In this document: positions 1 to 12,057 of the stretch, piece after piece
Position numbering within the stretch: the first letter of the stretch is position 1
Layout of the letters: each line of letters begins with the position of its first letter
DNA from: Uranotaenia lowii
Lineage: Eukaryota > Arthropoda > Insecta > Diptera > Culicidae
NCBI RefSeq assembly: GCF_029784155.1
Contig: NC_073692.1
Coordinates: forward strand, 373,368,813-373,432,812
Reading direction: 5' to 3'
Length of the DNA: 64,000 nucleotides
Notes under the pieces: generated by a model
What the model saw: the letters and a program-made list of their open reading frames with translations, nothing else
What the model was told of the DNA's origin: nothing
The model's database searches: none
Made by a program: the position numbers and the translations under genes

Positions 1-949
1 AAAGCGTTCCCAGCAATTGAATTAGACAGACAAGACAACAACCCAACACCATCTCTTAAGACATTCAATCAACGTCATCACACATACCATTCGTTCGCGA
101 TTATGTCGTTTGCCATTAAACGCGAGAAACAAATCTGCTGCTCCCCGATTTAACCGAATTTCGGGGAGGCACAACAAAAGGATTTCCGTTTTGCCACTCT
201 GCCGCTCAGAAAAAAAAGAGTGACTTATCGTTAGCTCGAAAAATACGCTTTTCTTTGATGTTCCTGTTTTCGAGGGACGACGGGGGTGGAATCTCGCAAT
301 TTTATACCAGGTTTTCGTTAGGCAAAACACGTTAGACCTAGCTTCGAAAGACGAATATTGTAAATGATGGCTCCCGGTGATGATGACGATGCTGATGTTG
401 ATGATGGCGGCGGCAGCGAAGATGATGGGAAATCCGATGGTGCTGCTTCGTCTGGTGATGGATGATGCTGCTGAAGTCTTAAAAGCCCACCTCGTCTCAT
501 TTTTCCCACGGATGTCGGTTGATGCTGGCTGTTGTGTAGGAAAACGGGGTTGAATTTTGGACCCAGCAGCACAGTTTTGTCTCGAAGGACGAAACACTCA
601 GCAGTGCAGTGCACCGCGTCGATGCTCCTCACAAGGATGCAACAGTAGAGTGTTCCATTCAAAGTGGTGAAGCAATTTTCCTGCTGCCACTTGTGTTCTT
701 TTATTTTCGGTTGCTGTCGAAAACCATTTTATTTGTTTATGAAATGGGTTGCAAACGAGCCAATTTTCTTGCCTTTTTCCGGTGCGGTTGTCCTGAAGTT
801 GACCTTTCCAGTTCAAGAGAGATGCATTGTTTCGTTTGTAGCTTTTGTTTTTTTTTTTACAAGATATGAGAATTGAATCCGTTGTCTTACAACAAAGGTT
901 ACTCTCAAGAGTAATCGTTATTTTAAAATAACAGGGCCTAAAGTTTAGG
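1..949. other. Unassigned left flank, no supported gene
   Basis: Mixed-composition sequence. A GAT/GCT-rich trinucleotide tract lies at about 366-470. Open frames of 191 aa and 114 aa on the - strand overlap this low-complexity tract, show no recognisable domain and are not called. A run of T lies at 849-859. It could be non-coding flank or an untranslated exon of a neighbouring gene; nothing in the sequence decides. Confidence 0.4.
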
Positions 950-1360
950 GTTAAGAGTCAACAGAGTCAGACAGAAGATTTTGAAGAGATTGAAAAGAAA
1001 TCGAAGAAGGTCAATAGAGTGTCAAAAGAGTGGAAAAATAGTCAAAATAGAGTACAAAAAGTGTAATTAGAGTTTAAAATGAGGATAAGAAAGTATAAAA
1101 ATAGAGTCAAAGGAAAGTAAATGAATGAACAAAGAAAAAAAAATACAAACAGAGAGAAAAAATTAAACAGGAAAAAAAATCCAAGAGAAAAAATGATTAG
1201 AGAGAAAACTATAACAAAAAGAAAATGAGGGAAAAAAACAAAGAGAAAAGAGAGAAAAAAATAACAAAGAGAAAAAGAGAGAAAAAAATAACAAAGAGAA
1301 AAAGAGAGAAAAAAAAACAAAAAGATAATATAACAAAGAGATAACCAGAGAAACAAAAAC

Positions 1361-1484
1361 AAAGAGAAAAAGAGAAAAAGAGAAAAAGAGAAAAAGAGAA
1401 AAAGAGAAAAAGAGAAAAAGAGAAAAAGAGAAAAAGAGAAAAAGAGAAAAAGAGAAAAAGAGAAAAAGAGAAAAAGAGAAAAAA
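1361..1484. repeat. 8-bp tandem array (AGAGAAAA)n
   Basis: About fifteen nearly perfect head-to-tail copies of AGAGAAAA. They sit inside the larger AG-rich satellite and are bordered by degenerate GAGAAAAAA repeats on both sides. Confidence 0.9.
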
Positions 1485-2951
1485 TAAATAGAGAGAAAAA
1501 ATAAACAGACAGAAAAAATAAACAATTTCTTTCTGAGGAAAAAAACCCGAAAAAACAAAGAAAAAAAAATTAACAGAAAAAAATAAACAGAGAGAAAACT
1601 AAACATAGTGAAAAATAAACAGAGAAAAAATGAAAAAAAAAGAAAAGGAGAATTAAAGAGAGTATAATGAGAATACAAAAAAAAAAATAATAAAAAAAAA
1701 TAACAAGGTAAAAAAGTGTCAAAAGAGTAGAAAATAGTCAAAATTGAAAACAAAAATTGAAATTAAAGTAAGATAAGAAAGTATGAAAATAGAGTCAAAA
1801 GAATGTAATAAATGAACAAAATAAACAATAAAAAATAAACAGAGAGAAAAAGTTAAACAGAAAAATGCAATCCAAGAGAAAAAATAAACAGAAAAAAACA
1901 ATAACAAAGAGAAAAAGAGAGAAAAAATAACAAAGAGAAAAAAAAACAAAGACAAAAAAATAACAAGGAGAAAAAAATAACAAAGTGATAAACAGAGAAA
2001 CAAAAACATAGAGATAAACAGAGAAAAAAACACTAGAAACATAAAGAGAAAAAAACAGAGAAAACACAAAGAGAAGAAACAGACAAAACACTGAGAGAAA
2101 AAAACAGATAGAGAAAATAAACTTAGAGATAAAATAAACAGAGAGAAAAAATGGACAGAAAGAAGAGATAAAAAAGTGAGAAAAATGAGAATACAAAGAA
2201 AAATAAAAAGTAAAAAAAAAAATTAAAGAGGGAGTAAAACGAGAGTATAAATAGAGTTTAAAAGAAAGTAAAAATATAATAAACAGAAAGTGAAAAGAGA
2301 ACAAAAAGACGGTTTAAAAGTAGGGAGTAAAAAGAGAGTTAAAAGAGAATTGAAATGAGAGAAACAGAGAGTACTATCTTAAAAAGAGATTAAAATAAGA
2401 TAAAAAGAAAGTAAAATAAGAGTTGAAATAGAATCAAAAAAAAAGAGTAAAAAGAGAGTAAAAAGAGAGTTAATAGAGACTTAGAAGAGAGTTAAAAGAG
2501 AGTAAAAATAGAATTAAAAAGAGTAAAAAAGTGTTAAATAAGAATTAAAACAGAATAAAAAAAATAGTAAAAAGAAGTAAAACGAAGGTAAAAATATTTT
2601 TTTCTCTTTTTACTCTTTTTAAAAGTGAGAATTAAAAATAAAGTGTAAATAAAACAAGTAAAAATAGAGAGTTAAGAAAGAATAAAAACAGAGTGTGAAA
2701 AATAAACTTCAAATTCAAGTAATGAATGAACAAAGAGAAAAAAATAAACAAAAAGAATAAATAACATAGCGAAAACATATAAACCTAGAGAAAAAAAAGC
2801 AGAAAAAATAATCCAAGAAAAATATAGAGAGAAATTTGAAACAGAGAGAAAAAGAGCAAAAGAGATAAAAATGAGAAAAGGAGAGAAAAAAATAAAAAAA
2901 AGAAAAGGAGAGATAACATAACAAAGAGAAAATGAGAAAAAAATACCAAAG

Positions 2952-3352
2952 AGAAAAAATAAATAGAGAGAAAAAATAAATAGAGAGAAAAAATAAATAG
3001 AGAGAAAAAATAAATAGAGAGAAAAATAAATAGAGAGAAAAAATAAATAGAGAGAAAAAATAAATAGAGAGAAAAAATAAATAGAGAGAAAAAATAAATA
3101 GAGAGAAAAAATAAATAGAGAGATAAAAAAATAGAGAGAAAAAATAAATAGAGAGAAAAAATAAATAGAGAGAAAACTTAAATAGAGAGAAAAAATAAAT
3201 TGAGAGAAAAAATAAACAGAGAGAAAAAATTAATAGAGATAAAAAATGAATAGAGAGAAAAAATAAATAGAGAGAAAAATAAATAGAGAGAAAAAATAAA
3301 TAAAGAGAAAAAATAAATAGAGAGAAAAAATAATAATGAATAGAGAGAAATA
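2952..3352. repeat. 17-bp tandem array, TAAAT variant
   Basis: About twenty copies of the 17-bp unit AGAGAGAAAAAATAAAT, with point variants and occasional one-base indels. The same variant recurs at 4912-5212 inside the duplicated downstream module, so the array was copied together with its flank. Confidence 0.9.
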
Positions 3353-3904
3353 AAAGAGACAAAAAATAAATGCAGAGAAAAAATAAACTGAGAGAAGAAA
3401 AGAAAAAAAAAACGAGAGAAAATATCAAAGAGAAAAAAATCAGAGAGAAAAAATGAATAGAGCAAAAAATTACCAGAAAAAAAAATACAGAAAGAATGAA
3501 ATTTAAAGAGATAAATAAACAGGACGAAAAAAAAACAGAAAAACATGAAAAAAGAGAAAAGGAGAAAAAAAGAGAGTAAAATGAGAATACAAAAAAAAGT
3601 AAAAAAGTAAAACAATTTTAAGAAGGGAGTAAAAAGATAATAAAAAAAGAGTTGAAAAGAAAGCAAAAAGAGAATAAAAAGAGAGTAAAAAGAGAATAAA
3701 AGATGGTTTAAAAAGAGAGAGTAAAAAGAGAGGGACTAAAGAGAATAAAAGTAAATATTTTTTTTATTTTAAAAAATAAAGTAAAAAAAGAAAAAAAAAT
3801 TGAGCGGAAAAAGAGATTGAAAAAAGAATAAAAGAAGAATCTAAAGAGAGTTTAAATAGAGCATAAAGAGAGTAAAAAGAGAGTTACAAGAGAATAAAAA
3901 GAGA

Positions 3905-4458
3905 GTGAAGAGAGATTTAAAAGAGAGTTAAAAGAGAGTAAAAAGAGAGTAAAAAGAGAGTTAAAAGAGAGTAAAAAGAGAGTAAAAAGAGAGTAAAAAG
4001 AGAGTAAAATGAGAGTAAAAAGAGAGTAAAAAGAGAGTAAAAAGAGAGTAAAAAGAGAGTAAAAAGAGAGTAAAAAGAGAGTAAAAAGAGAGTAAAAAGA
4101 GAGTAAAAAGAGAGTAAAAAGAGAGTAAAAAGAGAGTAAAAAGAGAGTAAAAAGAGAGTAAAAAGAGAGTAAAAAGAGAGTAAAAAGAGAGTAAAAAGAG
4201 AGTAAAAAGAGAGTAAAAACAGAGTAAAAAGAGAGTAAAAAGAGAGTAAAAAGAGAGTAAAAAGAGAGTAAAAAGAGAGTAAAAAGAGAGTAAAAAGAGA
4301 GTAAAAAGAGAGTAAAAAGAGAGTAAAAAGAGAGTAAAAAGAGAGTAAAAAGAGAGTAAAAAGAGAGTAAAAAGAGAGTAAAAAGAGAGTAAAAAGAGAG
4401 TAAAAAGAGAGTAAAAAGAGAGTAAAAAGAGAGTAAAAGAGAGTAAAAAGAGAGTTTA
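3905..4458. repeat. 11-bp tandem array (AAAAGAGAGTA)n
   Basis: About 50 head-to-tail copies of an 11-bp unit containing an A4 tract and GAGAG, nearly perfect from about 3990 to 4435 with very few substitutions (for example at 4010 and 4220). The unit length is close to one turn of B-DNA, so the A-tracts recur in near helical phase. The edges decay into irregular GAGAGT(T)AAAA repeats, which also form the background at 6580-7900. Confidence 0.93.
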
Positions 4459-4911
4459 TAGAGAGTTAGAAGAGAGTAAAAATAGAGTAAAAAAGAGTTA
4501 AAAAAGTGTTAAATAAGAATTAAAAGAGTATCAAAATATGGTAAAAAGAAGTTAAACGAAAGTAAAAATATTTTTTTCTCTTTTTACTCTTTTTAAAAGT
4601 GAGAGTAAAAATAAATAGAGAGTTAAGAGAGAATAAAAAGAGTATGTGAAAAATAAACTTCAAATTCAAGTAATAAATGAACAAAGAGAAAAAAATAAAC
4701 AAAAAGAAAAAATAACAAAGTGAAAACAAATAAACCTAGAGAAAAAAAATAGCAGAAAAAATAATCCAAGAAAAATATAGAGAGAAATTTAAAACAATGA
4801 GAAAAAGAGAAAAAGAGAAAAAAAAATGAGAAAAGGAGAGAAAAAATAAAAAAATAAAAGGAGAGAAAACATAACAAAGAGACAATGAGAAAAAAAAATA
4901 CCAAAGAGAAA

Positions 4912-6010
4912 AAATAGAGAGAAAAAATAAATAGAGAGAAAAAATAAATAGAGAGAAAAAATAAATAGAGAGAAAAAATAAATAGAGAGAAAAAATAAAT
5001 AGAGAGAAAAAATAAATAGAGAGAAAAAATAAATCGAGAGAAAAAATAAATAGAGAGAAAAATAAATAGAGAGAAAAAATAAATAGAGAGAAAAAATAAA
5101 TAGAGGGAAAAAATATATAGAGAGAAAAAATAAATAGAGAGAAAAAATAAATTGAGAGAAAAAATAAATAGAGAGAAAAAATAAATTGAGAGAAAAAATA
5201 AATAGAGAGAAATAATAAAAAGAGAGAAAAAATAAAAAGAGAGAAAAAAAGAGAGAAAAAATAAAAAGAGAGAAAAAATAAAAAGAGAGAAAAAATAAAA
5301 AGAGAGAAAAAATAAAAAGAGAGAAAAAATAAAAAGAGAGAAAAAATAAAAAGAGAGAAAAAATAAAAAGAGAGAAAAAATAAAAAGAGAGAAAAAATAA
5401 AAAGAGAGAAAAAATAAAAAGAGAGAAAAAATAAAAAGAGAGAAAAAATAAAAAGAGAGAAAAAATAAAAAGAGAGAAAAAATAAAAAGAGAGAAAAAAT
5501 AAAAAGAGAGAAAAAATAAAAAGAGAGAAAAAATAAAAAGAGAGAAAAAATAAAAAGAGAGAAAAAATAAAAAGAGAGAAAAAATAAAAAGAGAGAAAAA
5601 ATAAAAAGAGAGAAAAAATAAAAAGAGAGAAAAAATAAAAAGAGAGAAAAAATAAAAAGAGAGAAAAAATAAAAAGAGAGAAAAAATAAAAAGAGAGAAA
5701 AAATAAAAAGAGAGAAAAAATAAAAAGAGAGAAAAAATAAAAAGAGAGAAAAAATAAAAAGAGAGAAAAAATAAAAAGAGAGAAAAAATAAAAAGAGAGA
5801 AAAAATAAAAAGGGAGAAAAAATAAAAAGAGAGAAAAAATAAAAAGAGAGAAAAAAACAAAAGAGAGAAAAAATAAAAAGAGAGAAAAAATAAAAAGAGA
5901 GAAAAAAATAAAAAGAGAGAAAAAATAAAAAGATAGAAAAAATTAAAAGAGAGAAAAAATTAAAAGTGAGAAAAAATAAAAAGAGAGAAAAAATAAAAAG
6001 AGAGAAAAAA
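4912..6010. repeat. 17-bp tandem array, TAAAT then TAAAA variants
   Basis: Copies of AGAGAGAAAAAATAAAT run to about 5212. They are followed by a strongly homogenised block of AGAGAGAAAAAATAAAA to about 5940, with some 40-45 near-identical units. Because 17 is not a multiple of 3, every - strand frame reads through the same 17-residue cycle. That explains the 374-aa and 518-aa open frames overlapping here, which I do not regard as genes. Confidence 0.93.
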
Positions 6011-8320
6011 TAAATAGAGAGAAAAAAAATGGAGATAAAAAATAAATAGAGAGAAAAAATGAATAGAGAGAAAAAATAAATAGAGAGAAAAAATAAATAG
6101 AGAAAAAAAAGAGGAAGAAAATAAATAGAGCGAAAAAATAAATAGAGAGGAAAAAAAACAGAGAGAAAAAATAAATAGAGAGAAAAAAAACTAAGAAAAA
6201 AGAGAAAAAAATCAGAGAGAAAAAATAAATAGAGAAAAAATAAATAGAGAAAAAAAATTAACAGAACGAAAAAATACAGAGTGATGGAAATACAAAAAGA
6301 TAAATAAACAGAGCGAAAAAATAAACCTAGAGAAAAAAATAGCACAAATAATATTTAAGAGAGAAAAAAAGAGAGAAATCAAAAACAAAGAGTAAAGGAG
6401 AAAAAAATAACAAAGAGAAAAATGAGGATAAAAACAGAATAGGAGAGAAAAAAATTAAAAAGAGTTAAGGAGAGAAAAAATGAACAAAGAGAAAAAGGAG
6501 AAAAAAAGACAGTAAAATGAGAATGCTAAGAGAATTAAAAATGAAAAACAACTTTAAAAAAGGAGTAAAAAGAGAATAAAAATAGAGTTGAAAAGAAAGT
6601 AAAAAGAGAATAAATAGAGAGTAAATGAGAATAAAAAGACAGTAAAAAGGGAGTCAAAAGATTTTACTCTCTTTAGACTCCCTGATATTGAAAAGAGAGT
6701 TGAAAGAGAGTGAAAAGAGATTAAAAAGAGATTGATAGGGGAGTAAAAGGAACGTAATAACAGAATAAACAGAGAGAAAAGAGAGTAAGTAAGAGTAAAA
6801 AGACTGTAAAAAAATCAAAACGAAAGTAAAAAGGAAGTGAAAAGAGAGTAAATAGAGAGTAAAAATTACCCTCTTTTTACTTCTTTAGAGAGTAAAAAGA
6901 GAGTGAAAAGAAAGTGAAAAGAGAGCATAAAGAGAGTAAAAAGAAAGTAAAAAGAGAGTTAAAGGAGAGTTAAAAGATAGTAAAAAAAGACTAAAAAGAG
7001 AGTGAAAAGAAAGTATAAAGAGAGAATAAAGAGAGTAGAAAGAGAGTGAAAAGAAAGTATAAAGAGAGTATAAAGAGGGTATAAAGAGAGTATAAAGATA
7101 GTATAAAGAGAGTAAAAAGAGAGAGAGAAATAAATTATAAATAGAGCTAAAAGAGAGTACAAAGAGAGTAAAAAAGAGTAAAAATAACTCTCTTTATTAA
7201 GAGAGTAAAAAGAGAGTAAAATTGGATTAAAATCGGAGTAAAATTGGAGTAAAATTGGAGTAAAGAGAGCTAAAAGATACTGAAAAGAGTGTTAAAAGAA
7301 AGTAAAAAGAGCATAAAAAGAATAATAAGAGAGTAGAAAGAAAGTGAAACGAGAGTAAAAAGAATTAAAAAAATGCATTCAAAAGAGAGTAAAAAGAGAT
7401 TAAAAGGAAATTAAAGAGTAAAGAGAGTAAAAAAATAGTAAACAGAGAGTAAAACGACTGTCAAAAAGGAGTAAAAGGACAGTCAAAAGAGAGTAAAAAG
7501 GTAAGAAAAAGAGAATCAGAAGAGTACAAAAACCATTTAAAAGAGAATATAAATAGAGTAAAAAGACAATCGAAAGAAAGTAAAAAGACAATCGAAAGAG
7601 AGTAAAAAGAGTAAAAAGACAATAAAAAGAGAGTAAAAAGGAAGTGAAAAGAGAGTAAAGAGAGAGTACAACGAGAGTAAAAAGAGAGTAAAAACAGTAA
7701 AATAAGTGGAAAGAGTAAAAAGAAAGTATAAAGAGAGTAATACGAAAGTAAAAAGAGAGTTTAAGGAAATTGAAAGAAGAGTGAAATGAGATTAAAAAGA
7801 GATTAAAGAGGCAGTCAAAAGAAAGTAAAAAGGGAATAAAGAAAGATCAAAAAGAGAGTAAAAGGAAAGTAAAAAGAAGTAATCAAAGAATAAAATGAGA
7901 ATAAAAAGAGAGTTAAATGTTAGTAAAATAGAGAAAAGGAGACAAGCGGAGAAGAGGAGTTAGTTCAATATATAAGAGACAAAAGTGAATGAAAAAAAAA
8001 AAAAAAACAAAAATATGTATGTCAAAGCGAGTCTGAAGCAAGTCAAAAATATATTTAAAAAAGAGTAAAAAAATGAGAGTGGGTGGAAAAATTACAACAG
8101 AGTGTCAAAGTGTGCTTAAAAATAGTCACAAAAAATCGGGGAAGCTTCGAATGAAAAAGAATCAAAATGTAAGAAAAAAATTCAAAGTGTTAGAAGAAAG
8201 TCAGAAATGAGTTCAAAGAAATATACCTAAATGGAACCAAAAGAGAGTCAAAAGAGAGCCATAAGATAGCTAATAAAAAGTGGAATGAGCTTCAAAAAAT
8301 AATAAAAAGAAATTCAAAAG

Positions 8321-11300
8321 AGATTCACTTTCACAGAGGTAAAATAAGTCCGATATAAAAGTGTGTGACCGAATTCAAATAAGTCTTCTTCTAGATTTGA
8401 GTTCGAATAAATCCAAAAGAGAACCCTAAATTTCAACTGGATCCCAATGAGTTCAAAAAAGTCTGATAGCTCTAATATTGAAAAATCGATCAACTTTTCC
8501 GAAACAGCACAAAAAAATTTCATAAATCTTTGAAAAAAAACTTCTTAAATCTTAAGTTTAACAATGTCTTTAAAAGTTATAAAGACTCCAAAAGAGATAC
8601 AAATAGTTAGAAAGACTTCTCAGGCTAAATAAGATAAAAATACCCCAAAAAGTGTAAATGGTATAAAAGAGTCTCAAATTGCTTTGAAGTCTTTAGACAA
8701 AGTAAAAAAAGTCTGAAAGACTGTAAGAATATTCTAAAAACACTGAGAAATACAAAGGCTTAAAATAGACTTTTAAAGTGTGTTGAAAACAAAATTGAAT
8801 ACTTGAAAAAAAATTAGAAACTTTGGAAAAGTTCGAAAAGGTCTACACGTTTTGAATACTTTCAAATAGTTTAAACTCCCAAATCGTTTTAAAAGAATTA
8901 GAAAAATCTCAAACGTCATCAAAATGGTTGTAATTTTTTTTTACTTTTTTCAAATTTTGAACCATTCAACTTCCATCGGAATTTGTCGAGCTTGTCCCAT
9001 TTTTGCTGCATCTCCGAATGATCAAGCGAGCAATCAAGTTCCAACGGATGATGCAAGAAGAAGCTACGAGTCCCGAAGGGTTCAGAGAAGTTATGAGAAA
9101 TCTCCTGCTTGTCTCCTTGCTTGCTCGTTGCAGTCACTGGAAAGCTCTGGCTGACATGCTGCAAATTGAATTTTGCAGATGAAGAACTTTTGGGCGAAAG
9201 GTAGTCTGCTGTCATAATGCCGCTGCTTCTTCAGCTAAAGTTTTTAGGCAAACACCCAGGAGGATTACACACATTGAGAGGAGATGTAGTGACTTCCGCA
9301 TTCCGTTTATGCGGTCGGGCCCCGTTTTGGTGCTGACGTTGTCTAATTGTTAACGTTGTTAATTTTCAATTAAATTTTTTAGAAACGTTGAGTGCTTGAA
9401 TATTAACTTAGGGGAGTGAAAGTCGTTTTCAATTATCAACTTTCAACACATTAGACCAGAGAAAATAACTAATGCAATAAAAAACTAGGTGGTTTTTAAC
9501 AATGAAGTGCGAAAAATGTGGCTCCAGAGAGTAATTGAAGCTGGCAGCGAAAATTATGGTCTTCCATTTTCTCATTAGCAATTCTCTTTATCTAGCTTTT
9601 CGGATGCATTAAACGGCTTAACTAGTACTATCTCATGTGGAACTGGAGAAAATTTTTAATTTTTTGATTTAAATGTGAAGTAAAGAATTGAAAACTTTTG
9701 AATTTTTACTTAATTGTTGGTTTTTTTTAAATGAAAAATTGATCTGACATACCATTATTTACAGCATCATTTCGATAGTTCCTCTTTCGAAATTAAATTT
9801 ACCAAAGTACATATTAAAATTTTATGAATTTTAGGTAAATTTTGAGCTTTTGTGTTTAGAAACGTGGCTCCAGAGAGTTCCGATATGACTGTTTTTTTTC
9901 TCAAATTTAGGTACTTACGAGACCAAAATGAAAATTTAAAATTCAGACGTCTGATTACCATTTGAAGATGACAATAAATTCAAAACACGTGTTCCAAAAA
10001 CTGCATTCCAATTCTCACTCCAAAGCAATCGATTCGATTAACTTTTACATGTACAGTACCAAATTATAACCTTCAACTTTCTGACTTCTAGGTTCTCTCC
10101 ATTTATTTTTCATATTTACTACAACCCACTTTCAACGTTTTTATTTTTTTCCTTCTTTCAAGCTCAGAATCGAGGTTAGTAAGCAGGTTTGTCCCCCAAG
10201 TTCGAATCCATCGAAAATAGAATCTAGAAGTTGGAAAAATTACTATTCCCAAACTGTCATTTGTTCACTTTTCTATCGCTGTGCTCCGGTTGCGAAGTTC
10301 ATTCACCAAAACTAGTGACCAGGGATGCCATGCGATGTTTAATACCAATTGTAATTCTTGAAGTGTGTTTTTTTTTATTTGATTTTCAAATTTCCAAATC
10401 AATCTGCTCTAATTTTATGTTTGAATTGAAGATTATTAGCGAATAAAAAAAAGAAATTTGGCAACCAGCTGTCAACAACAAGTTGCCCATATATCTCTCT
10501 CTAAAAACGGCATGAACCGAATATTATGATCCAGATGTTGCCTCCCCTAGGTGCTTCTGTACGACTTTCACCCCACATCCGAATGCAGCTGAATAAATGA
10601 TTTCAATTTATTTCGATATAGGATTGGAAGCCCAACCGCAATCGATTGTTGTTGTGGGTATGAATGTTTGATTTTATTACTTCTAATTTTTTCTTACTGC
10701 CCGAATGAAAGTTTCAGGACAAACCCCTGACGAACGAGGGCGATGTAATCAGTTACTGCATTCAATAACGTTTTTAAAATCTAGGCAATTGATATATTTT
10801 TCCTTTTTTAAAATAAATTTTTTAGGTGATAAATTTCTGTCTAATAGTAGTTCAAATCAGTGTTCCGAATATCACTCATTTTCAATGAATATTTCTGATT
10901 GCACTTCGCACCTGAACGTACAGCGGTCGGGTTTCGTTATTGATTGCTACTGGACCTACCCGATCATCGATCGTTCAATTCATCGCTAAAATACAGATCA
11001 CCTCGCACGATGCTTGCTGTCAAAACAGTGCAGCACCATCATCAAATTGGAATCTCACCAATGCGCAATGCATATGGCGAATCTTGTTGGTCTTCGATCA
11101 GGAGTGAATGGATCAGGCAGTGAGTGAATGATACATGAAGCCGATCATTAGCGTATTTTGTTTGATTTGATACATAGCAAATTAATAAATTTATTTGTTG
11201 TTATAACGTTTTTTAACATCAGTATGATCAAAATCAAATTGTAGTTATGTTTGTGAGGGAAAGATGTTCACTTTCGCCGTGTTTTTCAATTTTTACAAGT

Positions 11301-11699
11301 TCTCTTATTAAACTGTCGTCCGTCACGTTAAAACTACTGAGAATTTATGGTGTCCCGCACAACTGTTTGATTTTTCTCGTCCTGCAAAAAATAATTTTGA
11401 ATTTCATATAATTCAGGCAGATACTGAGTGAGCTACATTCAGAATGGATCAGTTTGTATCTCCCTCATCTCCGATATGCGATGTTTGCTAAACCGATGAT
11501 TCTGAATGATGCGACTCGGTTTGCATAGCTGATAGGAGCGCTGATCGAGATTGCATACCAGCCAGGCGAAGCAGTTGCGAGAGGCGCTATCCCATTATAC
11601 AATCAGAATGTTTCCAACAGGAAACGCATCTTGAGTGTTTGTTTTGATTGATTTTCGGAACCCTGGTTCAAATTGAATTTCAAATTTCAGATTCGAGGT
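8321..11699. other. AT-rich non-coding stretch with a GC-richer patch
   Basis: Mostly AT-rich sequence without a recognisable gene. A GC-richer patch at about 8960-9350 contains overlapping frames on both strands (98 aa on -, 76 aa on +) without identifiable domains; it could be an untranslated exon, a conserved non-coding block or an old insertion. A second mixed-composition patch at 10880-11620 has several short palindromic words (for example ATCGATCG). No clear TIRs or target duplications were found. Confidence 0.45.
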
Positions 11700-11873
11700 A
11701 TGATCAAGAGAGGAATACCGAGAACCAGAAATCAAGACTCAAAATCCAATCTTCGAGAGTCGATAGTAGAGAGTAGAGAATCGAAAGTTCAGATTCGAGA
11801 ATGAAAAAATCAAAAGTCGAGAGTCGATCGAGAATCGATATTGATGAAAAAGTTGAGAATCGAGAGTCAAATC

Positions 11874-12057
11874 GAGAATCAAGAATCAAGAATCAAGAAT
11901 CAAGAATCAAGAATCAAGAATCAAGAATCAAGAATCAAGAATCAAGAATCAAGAATCAAGAATCAAGAATCAAGAATCAAGAATCAAGAATCAAGAATCA
12001 AGAATCAAGAATCAAGAATCAAGAATCAAAAATCAAGAATCAAGAATCAAGAATCAA
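11874..12057. repeat. Homogenised heptamer block AAGAATC
   Basis: About 26 tandem copies with only isolated substitutions. The switch to AAGAAGC at the right edge occurs within one unit. Confidence 0.93.

Larger units (their letters stand above)
950..8320. repeat. Purine-rich (A/G) satellite with higher-order modules
   Basis: The + strand is almost wholly A and G with scattered T and very little C for about 7.3 kb. Short units based on GAGAGAAAAA and GAGAGTAAAA form several clean arrays separated by degenerate stretches. Larger modules are duplicated: the stretch from about 2460 (a TTTTTTTCTCTTTTTACTC island, then AATAAACTTCAAATTCAAG, then a 17-bp array) recurs from about 4440 with landmarks 1974 bp apart. 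An earlier pair of related modules begins near 1018 and 1715. Short pyrimidine islands at about 2598, 4572, 6661, 6868 and 7184 create small palindromes. All long - strand open frames here (rich in F, S, L, Y, I) are by-products of missing stop triplets in the repeat. Confidence 0.93.

Noticed and set aside
22..662. 191- and 114-residue - strand frames at the left edge
   Set aside because: Low-complexity trinucleotide content, no domain, no supporting splice or promoter signals.
3905..4458. Regular direct repeats as a CRISPR-like array
   Set aside because: Units are contiguous without spacers, and the context is a eukaryotic genome.
4736..6345. Long - strand open frames (374 and 518 residues) rich in F, S, L and Y that look like membrane proteins
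   Set aside because: They are direct translations of the 17-bp satellite, which lacks stop triplets on that strand; the same 17-residue cycle appears in overlapping frames.
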